From Azophilus sp964572185 (GTDB lineage Bacteria > Pseudomonadota > Gammaproteobacteria > Pseudomonadales > Azotimanducaceae): a DNA stretch of 7,769 nucleotides. The notes beneath the pieces are model-generated. The model made no database searches and had not been told where the DNA came from. It saw only the letters and a list, made by a program, of their open reading frames with translations. The position numbers and the translations under genes were made by a program. The DNA lies in assembly GCA_964572185.1 (NCBI GenBank), contig CAZNFI010000141.1:1-7769 (forward strand), read 5' to 3'. How positions within the stretch are numbered: position 1 is the first letter of the stretch; every line of letters starts with the position of its first letter. Positions 1 through 5,870 of the stretch are shown here, in pieces.

Positions 1-16
1 CAAGGCCGCTCAAGGA

Positions 17-125
17 TTCTAGTGTCCTGTGTCACAAATACGCTACCTTTCAGCGGGCCGCGCCTTGCCCTCGGCGGTTTTGCGCGCTCTGAAAGGCAGC
101 GTATTTGTGACACAGGACACTAGAA
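17..125. repeat. MITE-like inverted-repeat element, 37-bp arms
   Basis: Positions 17-53 and 89-125 are reverse complements over 37 bp with one mismatch (A45 against G97 read on the other strand). They enclose a 35-bp GC-rich centre. Each end carries CTAG (19-22 and 120-123). CTAG could be the outermost part of the arms or a 4-bp target duplication; because it is palindromic, the sequence alone cannot decide. The inner arm begins TGTCCTGTGTCACAAATA. There is no coding capacity, so a non-mobile-by-itself (MITE) or palindromic repeat element is the likely class; I do not recognise the family. No T-run follows either arm, so it does not look like an ordinary intrinsic terminator, although its RNA would fold strongly. 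The right arm reaches into the stop codon of the adjacent minus-strand gene. Confidence 0.8.
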
Positions 126-368
126 CTGATCGTCATGGAGGGCCTGGCCGTTCGCCGTTATGACCAGTCGGCCGCTGCCTACCCAATAGCGGGCCTCGAT
201 GAAGTGGTGCTCCTCCCACTGCAGTTCGACGTTGGTCCACAGGTACACCGGTTCTTTCCCAGCGGGCTGGCGTTGTTTGCGGACCACCCCGTCAAGGCAG
301 AGTTGCATGCTTCCGTCGCGTTGCAGGCGGAACTCGAACGCCTTGCCCCGGTAGTCGAATCGGTGCAC
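120..368 (-). CDS. small hypothetical protein, 82 aa
   Basis: I do not recognise this family. The 82-residue product has no signal peptide or membrane segment. It is polar, with alternating hydrophobic residues (FEFRLQRDGSMQLCLDG, VYLWTNVELQW, RLVITANGQ) that suggest a small all-beta fold, and a charged/aromatic EEHHFIEARYW stretch near residues 52-62. The chosen start is GTG at 366-368, because GGAGGTGA (373-380) lies 8 bases upstream as a near-perfect ribosome binding site. An upstream in-frame GTG at 399-401 would give 93 residues but has only a weak, distant site. The gene follows the symporter on the same strand after about 100 bases, so co-transcription is plausible. Its TAG stop (120-122) is formed by the CTAG end of the inverted-repeat element, so the original C terminus may have been altered by insertion. 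Reality of the gene is supported by the ribosome binding site and composition only. Confidence 0.55.
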   Translation of the reverse strand: MHRFDYRGKAFEFRLQRDGSMQLCLDGVVRKQRQPAGKEPVYLWTNVELQWEEHHFIEARYWVGSGRLVITANGQALHDDQF

Positions 369-470
369 GCGAATCACCTCCGTGGCATCCTGTTTCACCA
401 CGGGTCAACCGGATTCCCGCACTTGATCGGTGGGCAAACCGCGCAACCCATGGCGGCCGGCTTAAACCCG

Positions 471-2051
471 TCAGGCCGCCTGTCCCTCGGCCGCCGGCGC
501 ATCGAACAACTCGCGCAGGTGTTCCTCCGGCAGCGGCTGGGTCAGCTTGGAAACACCCCAGGTCAGGGCCACCGACACCAGTTCCCCCATTGCCGCGCAC
601 GACCAGGGATTGGGCGCCTCGGCATGCAGCCAGGCGGCCGCATCATGCAGTGCGCCGGGCGCGAACCATTGCGGGTCGATCGCCCCGCTGTGGGTGATGC
701 TGAAAACGATGACGCCGCCGAACAGCCCGGCAAAGGCACCGGCACGGGTGACCCCCCGCCAGACCGCGCCGACCACCAGCGGCCCGGCGAACGCCGCCAT
801 CATGCCGCCGGTGCCGATCCACACGATCAGCGCCACGTTCCTGTCCACCAGCGCCCAGGCCATGGCGGTGCACACCAGCATGACCAGCACCGTGGAAACC
901 CGGCTGATGGTCAGCACCCGCCGGTCGACGGCGGCGGCATCGAGGTGGCGTGCAAAACGCGGCACGTAGCTCAGCCGGTACAGGTCGTTGGCGATGATCT
1001 GTGAACTCGACACCACCAACCCGTCCGCCGTGGACATCACCGCGGCCAGGATACCCACCCCCAGCAGCGCCGCCAGCCAACCCGGAAACAGTTCGATGAA
1101 CAGCAGCGCCAGCGCACTGTTGCTCGACTCTCCGGGCTGCAGCAGGGCATCGCCCAGCAATGCCCTGGCCAGCAGCCCGCCCAGGCCCAGCATGCCGAGT
1201 ATCAGGCCGAAGCTGAACGACAGCCGGATGAAGCGGCGCCGCTCGCGGGGGCTTTTCAGCGCCCATACCTTGTTGCCGATATGGGGCAGCATGCCCAGCG
1301 GGATGTGCGACAACACGATAACCAGCACCGACCACCAGGAGTGATAGAGCACCGAGTCCGGGTTCAGCCAGCCGACCAGGTTCGGGTCCTGGGAACGGAT
1401 ATTGTCGACCATGCCGGAAAAACCGCCCTCTACCCCGAACCCGGTCAGGAACATCAGCACCAGGGCGGCGCCGATGGTGACCATGATGAAGCCCTGCACG
1501 CCGTCGGTGAGGATGTCGGCGTGGGCGCCGCCGAGCACCACGTAGGTCATCAGCACCACCGCCGTGGTAGCCAGGGCCCACTCCGGGGATACCCCCAGCA
1601 TCAACTCGAACATGACGATGCCGGAGACCAGTTGCCCGGCCAGGTAGAAGAACAGCAGCAGCGAGAAGACCGACACCATGGTGCGCACCGTGTCGGACTG
1701 ATAGCGGCTGCCCAGGTACTCCGGAATCGAGCGATTGCCGAACCGGTGACCGCTGTTGCTGACCACCTTCAGGCAGATCCAGACGCCCAGATAGACACCG
1801 AGCGGATAGAGAAACGCAGACCAGATGGCGGCGAAGCCGGCTTCATAGACGATGCCGGGAAACCCGACGAAGGTCGCGCCGCTGGCGGTGGTCGCGGCAA
1901 AGGCGAACGCCAGGAAGATGGCCCCGTAGGAACTGCGCGCGGTCGCGAAATCGTCGGCGTTCTTGACCCGGTACCGCCCCCAGATGCCGAACCCCACCAT
2001 CAGCCCGATATAGAGCACCAGGAACAGCCACGACCAGCCGATCAGGTCCAT
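471..2051 (-). CDS. sodium:solute symporter family (SSS) transporter
   Basis: This 526-residue integral membrane protein belongs to the SSS family (TC 2.A.21; PutP/PanF/SGLT fold), which couples Na+ entry to uptake of a small solute across the inner membrane. About 13 hydrophobic segments are visible from residue 4 to about 500. Landmarks: the unwound first core helix ATTASGATFVGFPG (53-66), where Ser57 matches a PutP sodium/substrate residue but PutP Asp55 is replaced by Thr; GGAHADILTDGVQGF (174-188); and ILAAVMSTADG (334-344), whose Ser340-Thr341 correspond to the Na2 site of PutP. The C-terminal tail is short, so there is no fused sensor kinase. The start is ATG at 2049-2051, preceded by AAGGAGGGG; an in-frame GTG at 2079-2081 lies upstream of that site and is rejected. 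The substrate cannot be assigned from sequence. The 271-bp region upstream (2052-2322) holds no convincing gene. A weak promoter candidate there is TATGAT on the minus strand at 2121-2126. Confidence 0.93.
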   Translation of the reverse strand: MDLIGWSWLFLVLYIGLMVGFGIWGRYRVKNADDFATARSSYGAIFLAFAFAATTASGATFVGFPGIVYEAGFAAIWSAFLYPLGVYLGVWICLKVVSNSGHRFGNRSIPEYLGSRYQSDTVRTMVSVFSLLLFFYLAGQLVSGIVMFELMLGVSPEWALATTAVVLMTYVVLGGAHADILTDGVQGFIMVTIGAALVLMFLTGFGVEGGFSGMVDNIRSQDPNLVGWLNPDSVLYHSWWSVLVIVLSHIPLGMLPHIGNKVWALKSPRERRRFIRLSFSFGLILGMLGLGGLLARALLGDALLQPGESSNSALALLFIELFPGWLAALLGVGILAAVMSTADGLVVSSSQIIANDLYRLSYVPRFARHLDAAAVDRRVLTISRVSTVLVMLVCTAMAWALVDRNVALIVWIGTGGMMAAFAGPLVVGAVWRGVTRAGAFAGLFGGVIVFSITHSGAIDPQWFAPGALHDAAAWLHAEAPNPWSCAAMGELVSVALTWGVSKLTQPLPEEHLRELFDAPAAEGQAA

Positions 2052-2322
2052 GCCTTCCCCTCCTTTCCAGTTGCCTTGCACGCCGTTGCACTGCCGGCAC
2101 CGCAGCGCCGGTCGGCGGGCATCATAACGCGCCGAATCCGGCAGGGCGCAAGATCAGTGCTTGTTGCGCGGCTGGCGGCCAACCCCCGCCAGGACAATTC
2201 GGTGGCGGCCGTGCACGGCCGGGGAGGCCCTGCGCGTCGCCCGTCTGGCGGTGCGATCAAGCTGCTCGCGCGATTCAGCGAGGTCGTTCCAGAGGGGGGC
2301 TGGCTTTCCGGACGAACGCGGC

Positions 2323-3423
2323 TCAGGGATTCTCGAACAGGGAAAGCTGCGGCCCGTCGTCGCGCGGCGGTTGGAACCGGTCGGTTCTGAGCGCCGGCAA
2401 CTCGGCGTCGGCCAGGCCATGCCGGGCGCAGGCGGCCGCGAAACGCGCCGCCAGCAGTTCCGCGAACGGCCCGCTGCCGCGCATGCGGCGGCCCCAGGTC
2501 GAGTCGTAGGCCTTGCCGCCCCGGGTGTCGCGGATGGCGCTCATGACCCGCTCGGCACGCAACGGGTAGTGCTCCGCCAGCCAGGCCTCGAACAGGTCTT
2601 TCACCTCAAGGGGCAGGCGCAGCAGCACATAGCGCACCGCCTGCGCGCCGGCGGCGGCCGCACGGGCGACTATGGACTCGAGTTCGTGGTCGTTGATGAA
2701 CGGGATCATGGGCGCGGCCATGGCGCCCACGGGAACGCCGGCGGCATGCAGCCGCTCAATGGTCTTCAGCCGCGCCGCGGGGCCGGCGGTGCGCGGTTCG
2801 AGTTTCACTTTCAGCTCGTTCGATAGCGTGGTCACGCTCACCATGACGTTCACCAGGCCATGCCCGGCGAGCTCCGCCAGGACGTCGGCGTCGCGCAAAA
2901 TCAGCTTGCTCTTGGTGACGATGCTGACCGGGTGCCGATGTTCCAGGGCCACCTCCAGGATGGTGCGGGTGATGCGCAGCCGTTTTTCAACCGGTTGATA
3001 CGGGTCGGTGTTGGTGCCCATGGCAATGGTTCGGCAGGCATAGTTGCGGTGGCCGAGTTGTTCGACAAGACGTTCACGCACCCCGGTCTTGTAAAAGATG
3101 CGCGTCTCGAAATCGAGGCCCGGCGACAGGTCGAGATAGGCGTGGGTGGGCCGGGCGAAACAGTAGATGCAGCCGTGCTCACAGCCCTTGTAGGCATTGA
3201 TGGAGCGGTCGAAGGGGATGTCCGGGGACCGATTGCGGGTGATCAGTTGCACCGTCCGGTCGGGCAGGTATTGCGTATCGGGATTGGGCGCAGGTTCCGC
3301 TTCGAGATGCCAGCCGTCGTCAACGGGTGCTGTGCGGGTCTGCAGGAACCGGCTCTCCGGGTTGATGGTTGCGCCCCGCCCCTTGTGCACCGTCGCATTG
3401 CCGTTTGTCGGTTCGCTCGCCAC
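2323..3423 (-). CDS. PA0069/Rv2578c-family radical SAM protein (SplB-like, COG1533)
   Basis: This 366-residue radical SAM enzyme is related to spore photoproduct lyase (SPL). The [4Fe-4S] cluster motif CX3CX2C is Cys81-Cys85-Cys88 in YKGCEHGCIYCFARPTHAY. The family's N-terminal KGRGATINPESRF (14-26) and the downstream AMGTNTDPYQPVEKRLRITR (134-153) and PVSIVTKSKLILRD (165-178) blocks are all present. The segment I would align with the SPL hydrogen-donor cysteine region reads GTNTDP without Cys (nearest is Cys130), so it is probably not an SPL; its substrate is unknown. The C terminus is arginine-rich and ends with QLSLFENP. The GTG start at 3421-3423 is the longest option; its ribosome binding site is poor, and GTG at codon 12 is the alternative. 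It is transcribed away from the ABM/GST pair, with a LexA box directly over its promoter. From memory, PA0069 of Pseudomonas aeruginosa is listed in the LexA regulon, which fits a DNA-damage role. Confidence 0.92.
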   Translation of the reverse strand: MASEPTNGNATVHKGRGATINPESRFLQTRTAPVDDGWHLEAEPAPNPDTQYLPDRTVQLITRNRSPDIPFDRSINAYKGCEHGCIYCFARPTHAYLDLSPGLDFETRIFYKTGVRERLVEQLGHRNYACRTIAMGTNTDPYQPVEKRLRITRTILEVALEHRHPVSIVTKSKLILRDADVLAELAGHGLVNVMVSVTTLSNELKVKLEPRTAGPAARLKTIERLHAAGVPVGAMAAPMIPFINDHELESIVARAAAAGAQAVRYVLLRLPLEVKDLFEAWLAEHYPLRAERVMSAIRDTRGGKAYDSTWGRRMRGSGPFAELLAARFAAACARHGLADAELPALRTDRFQPPRDDGPQLSLFENP

Positions 3424-3450
3424 TTCCCGGCACCCGATTTCGGAACGGCC

Positions 3451-3479
3451 ACGATAACTGTAATTATATACAGTATCAA
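3451..3479 (-). promoter_or_regulatory. sigma70-like promoter of the radical SAM gene
   Basis: On the minus strand, TTGATA (3474-3479) and TATCGT (3451-3456) are separated by exactly 17 bp. They match the -35 consensus at 5 of 6 positions and the -10 at 4 of 6. The predicted transcript starts about 20 bases upstream of the GTG codon. An alternative -10, TATAAT at 3463-3468, lies inside the LexA box but has a poor -35. Either choice puts the LexA site on top of the promoter. Confidence 0.6.
3456..3475. promoter_or_regulatory. LexA (SOS) box
   Basis: The plus strand reads AACTGTAATTATATACAGTA. It contains the invariant CTGT-N8-ACAG core (3458-3473) with an all-A/T spacer, and matches the E. 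coli consensus TACTG(TA)5CAGTA at 17 of 20 positions when read on the minus strand. It sits in an AT-rich island of an otherwise GC-rich window, between divergent genes. It occupies the spacer and part of the -35 of the radical SAM promoter, where bound LexA would block RNA polymerase. It lies about 90 bases upstream of the ABM gene, so control of that side is possible but less certain. LexA binding here is inferred from the sequence match. Confidence 0.85.
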
Positions 3480-3566
3480 GGCGACCGGAACGGTTCCCGC
3501 CTCACCCGGGGCGCGGAGTTCCAAGCATTGCTGTTAGACTGCAAAAAAACTCCGAGGAACAAGCCC

Positions 3567-3872
3567 ATGATTGTCGTTAACGCCCGAATCCCGTCGACGC
3601 CCGAGAACATCGACGCCATGCGCGAGGCCATTGTCACGATGCAGAAAGCATCGCTTGCGGAGGATGGCTGCGAGGATTACAACTTCAGCGTGGAGGTCGG
3701 CGACCCGAGCGTCATGCGCGTCACCGAGCGCTGGACCAGCCAGGAGGCGCTGGCCGCCCACTTTCAGACACCGCACATGGCCGCATTCCAGGCAACCATG
3801 GCAGCCAACCCCGGACCGGGCGCCCCGGATATACACTTCTACGACGCAACGGAAATCGATATGGGGCTATGA
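3567..3872 (+). CDS. antibiotic biosynthesis monooxygenase (ABM) domain protein
   Basis: This 101-residue single-domain protein has the dimeric ferredoxin-like ABM fold, as in YgiN-type quinol monooxygenases. Family features: the start MIVVNARI as the first beta strand; the AMREAIVTMQKAS helix; EDGCEDYNFSVEVGDP (32-47), equivalent to the family's E-x-GC-x-x-Y-x-F segment; and the RVTERWTSQEALAAHFQTPH block (51-70), followed by MAAFQ. Proteins of this type oxidise quinols or other small aromatics without a cofactor, or act as small-molecule binding proteins; the substrate here is unknown. The ATG start has GAGGA (3554-3558) 8 bases upstream. The open frame extends further upstream, but that part has no family similarity and crosses the LexA box. 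The stop overlaps the next gene's start as ATGA, implying translational coupling with the GST. Confidence 0.88.
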   Translation: MIVVNARIPSTPENIDAMREAIVTMQKASLAEDGCEDYNFSVEVGDPSVMRVTERWTSQEALAAHFQTPHMAAFQATMAANPGPGAPDIHFYDATEIDMGL

Positions 3873-4504
3873 TCACCCTCTGGGGAGGCGCTACCCCGCG
3901 CACGCTGCGCCCGCACTGGATGCTGCACGAACTCGCCGTGCCTTACGAGGCGAGGCTGCTGGCGCCGCGAACCCCCGAAACCCTCACCGCCGAGTTCCTG
4001 GCCCTGAACGTCAAGGGCAAGATTCCGGTGTTGGTCGACGACGACCTGGTGCTCACCGAGAGCGCCGCCATCATCACCTACCTGGGCGACCGCTACGGCC
4101 CCGAGACCGGCCTGGTACCCGCCCCTTACACGGCGGAACGGGCGAAATACAACGAGTGGCTGGCCTACGTGCAGATGGAACTCGATGCCCATACGCTGTA
4201 TGTCCTGCGCAAGCATCGTGACCTTGCCGATCTGTATGGCGAGGCGCCGGCCGCGGTTACGACGGCGATCGAGGGATTCGCCAAGCTGCTGGAATTCGCG
4301 GAGCGGCGCCTGGTCGATCACCATTACCTGGTGGGGGAGCAGTTCACGGGCGCCGACATCATGCTGACGTCGTGCCTGCTCTGGGCGAAAGCCTACAAGG
4401 TGCCTGTGCCCGACCTGCTGGCCGCCTACTGCAAACGCCAGGCCGAACGGGATGCGTTCAGGTCCGCCAACGAGCAGAACTTGTCGGTGGCGCTGGTGGT
4501 CTGA
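3869..4504 (+). CDS. glutathione S-transferase family protein
   Basis: This 211-residue cytosolic GST has an N-terminal thioredoxin-like domain (about 1-78) and a C-terminal all-helical domain (about 88-205). The glutathione-binding features are the cis-proline in KGKIPVLVDDD (Pro53) and the Glu64-Ser65 pair in LTESAAIITYLGDRYG. The conserved C-domain capping box is GEQFTGADIML (Thr160 to Asp163). The activating residue would lie near Thr9 in GGATPRTLRPHW, where Ser, Thr or Cys is usual in bacterial classes; assignment to a class is not possible by eye. The family conjugates glutathione to electrophiles, reduces disulfides or peroxides, or isomerises substrates. Its ATG overlaps the ABM stop codon, so the two are likely made together; an ABM/GST pair suggests handling of quinones or other electrophiles (inference). 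The gene ends 30 bases before the GTCAGCCC tandem array. Confidence 0.93.
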   Translation: MITLWGGATPRTLRPHWMLHELAVPYEARLLAPRTPETLTAEFLALNVKGKIPVLVDDDLVLTESAAIITYLGDRYGPETGLVPAPYTAERAKYNEWLAYVQMELDAHTLYVLRKHRDLADLYGEAPAAVTTAIEGFAKLLEFAERRLVDHHYLVGEQFTGADIMLTSCLLWAKAYKVPVPDLLAAYCKRQAERDAFRSANEQNLSVALVV

Positions 4505-4534
4505 TCGCTTCGGGCAGAGATTCGACAACCCGCG

Positions 4535-4744
4535 GTCAGCCCGTCAGCCCGTCAGCCCGTCAGCCCGTCAGCCCGTCAGCCCGTCAGCCNNNNNNNNNNN
4601 NNNNNNNNNNNNNNNNNNNNNNNNNNNNNNNNNNNNNNNNNNNNNNNNNNNNNNNNNNNNNNNNNNNNNNNNNNNNNNNNNNNNNNNNNGTCAGCCCGTC
4701 AGCCCGTCAGCCCGTCAGCCCGTCAGCCCGTCAGCCCGTCAGCC
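4535..4744. repeat. tandem array of the 8-mer GTCAGCCC, interrupted by an assembly gap
   Basis: Perfect 8-bp repeats run from 4535 to 4589 and again from 4690 to 4744, each tract 55 bp (about 6.9 copies) and identical in sequence and phase. Between them is a 100-N gap, so the true copy number is unknown. The array lies between the convergent GST and hydrolase genes. The unit is not self-complementary and no spacers are present, so it is neither a hairpin terminator nor CRISPR. Read on the plus strand it is open in all three frames; on the minus strand every frame meets TGA within two to three units. Confidence 0.95.
4590..4689. other. scaffold gap of exactly 100 N
   Basis: A run of exactly 100 N is the conventional placeholder for a gap of unknown length. 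It lies entirely inside the tandem array, so the join was probably made by read-pair or reference linkage across a repeat the assembler could not resolve. The order of the two flanking contigs therefore rests on scaffolding, not on continuous sequence. Confidence 0.97.
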
Positions 4745-5816
4745 AATCGATGATGCGGTCGTTTTCTTCACGGGGATAGGTGTGCGACAGGTCATCGATC
4801 TCGCGGTACTCCACCACCGCCCCGGCTGCCGACAGGGAGTCCCGCGCCATGCGTGCCTGCTCGACGGGAAACATCCAGTCCAGGGCGCCGTGCATCAGGT
4901 AGACCGGCAGTCCGCGTAGCCGTCCGGCGCCGGCGCCTTCCAGAATCAGCGGGTGAAAGGAGGCAGAACAGGGCGCCAGGTGCGTCACCGGCGATTCGTC
5001 TCGCAGCCCGGACAGGTAGCAGAAGGTGCCGCCATCAGACATGCCGGTGAGCAGCACCCGCTGATCGTCCACCCGCCAATGCTCCATCGCGTAGTCGATG
5101 ATTCCATCCAGCATGGGGCTGTCGATGTCCGGCCCCATCAGCGACCAGGTCGCCGCCCGCGATGACGGGCTCACCAGGATGGCGCCGCGGCTGCGCGCAT
5201 CCTTGAGCCAGGTCCACAGGAAGGTACGGCCGTGGCCGCTGCCGCCGTGCAGAGCGACGATCAACGGGCAGCGCTCGCCGTCGTAGTACTCCGGCACATA
5301 GATGGAAAAGCCGCCGCGCTGGTCGGTGCGGTTGGCCGAATGGATGACGCCCACTTCGTCGCGGCTCGGGTCGGCTTGAGCCAGATTCGCCGCCAGCGCC
5401 TCGTCATCCCGGCAGGCGGGGTTGGTGAAATAGCGGCTGACCGCCGGCAGCATGGCGGAAACCGGGTACAGGGCTTCCGCCGCCCGCGGCAGCCTGCCGA
5501 GAGCCCGGTAGGCGGCCAGTGCCGGGTTGGCGGTATCGGCGGCGCCGCTCAGCCGTTCGAGTGCTTCGTTGGCCAGGCCCGCCGCCTGTTCGCTGCAGGC
5601 CGCGAAACGCCCCAGGCGCTCCGGCCAGGAAACCGCCCTGAAGGCCGCCAGCCCCTCGGTCAGCGGCTGTCGACAGTCGGCGGCTGCCTCGGCCAGTACA
5701 GGGATATTTGGTGGGTGCAGGTAGCGCCCGGTGTGTTCCAGCGTCTCAAGCGCGGTCAATAACGGCAGCAGCAATGCCGAGGTGGCGTCTAGCAGACGAT
5801 CGCTGTCGTCGCTCAT
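4731..5816 (-). CDS. alpha/beta hydrolase (esterase/phospholipase-like) with helical N-terminal domain
   Basis: The 361-residue product has two parts. Residues 1 to about 150 are alanine/leucine-rich and helical, with no recognised motif. Residues 165-361 form an alpha/beta hydrolase of the carboxylesterase / LpqC-like polyhydroxybutyrate-depolymerase type. Catalytic features: oxyanion loop LHGGSGHGR (189-197); nucleophile elbow GMSDGG with Ser260; acid Asp313 in MHGALDWMFPVEQAR; and His345 in DLSHTYP. No signal peptide is seen, so a cytoplasmic ester hydrolase is likely; the substrate is unknown. The start is ATG at 5814-5816, with no good ribosome binding site. It lies 54 bases after yccA on the same strand and is probably translated from a yccA transcript. 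The last three residues (Leu-Thr-Gly) and the TGA stop are encoded by the GTCAGCCC array, which has therefore grown into, or captured, the 3' end of this gene. Confidence 0.87.
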   Translation of the reverse strand: MSDDSDRLLDATSALLLPLLTALETLEHTGRYLHPPNIPVLAEAAADCRQPLTEGLAAFRAVSWPERLGRFAACSEQAAGLANEALERLSGAADTANPALAAYRALGRLPRAAEALYPVSAMLPAVSRYFTNPACRDDEALAANLAQADPSRDEVGVIHSANRTDQRGGFSIYVPEYYDGERCPLIVALHGGSGHGRTFLWTWLKDARSRGAILVSPSSRAATWSLMGPDIDSPMLDGIIDYAMEHWRVDDQRVLLTGMSDGGTFCYLSGLRDESPVTHLAPCSASFHPLILEGAGAGRLRGLPVYLMHGALDWMFPVEQARMARDSLSAAGAVVEYREIDDLSHTYPREENDRIIDWLTG

Positions 5817-5870
5817 GCCGGCACGGGAGCGCGCTTGCCCAGGCGCCCCCCAGGATGTCTTGTCTTCCCG

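Noticed and set aside
17..125. Intrinsic transcription terminator
   Set aside because: The arms are long enough to fold, but no U-run follows on either strand and the size is that of a mobile or repetitive element.
135..1004. Plus-strand open frame (289 codons)
   Set aside because: Antisense shadow of the symporter C terminus and the small gene, with low-complexity His/Gly/Pro-rich composition.
2082..2322. Additional gene or terminator between the symporter and the radical SAM gene
   Set aside because: Open frames here are short shadows without ribosome binding sites; a short CTCGC/GCGAG stem is seen, but no T-run follows.
1281..2390. Long plus-strand open frame (369 codons)
   Set aside because: It lies antisense to the symporter start and beyond, has a His/Gln/Gly/Arg-rich composition typical of GC-rich shadow frames, and shows no motifs. 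The minus-strand symporter explains the region.
3369..3566. N-terminal extension of the ABM gene
   Set aside because: The frame is open, but it crosses the LexA box and promoter and lacks family similarity. The ATG at 3567 has a good ribosome binding site and matches the family start.
4535..4744. CRISPR array
   Set aside because: The 8-bp units are contiguous with no unique spacers, and no cas genes are present.
4372..4919. Plus-strand open frames running through the GTCAGCCC array (VSPSARQP repeats)
   Set aside because: They exist only because the 8-mer has no stop in any plus frame and because Ns are translated as X. They overlap the GST and hydrolase genes out of frame and have no suitable start.
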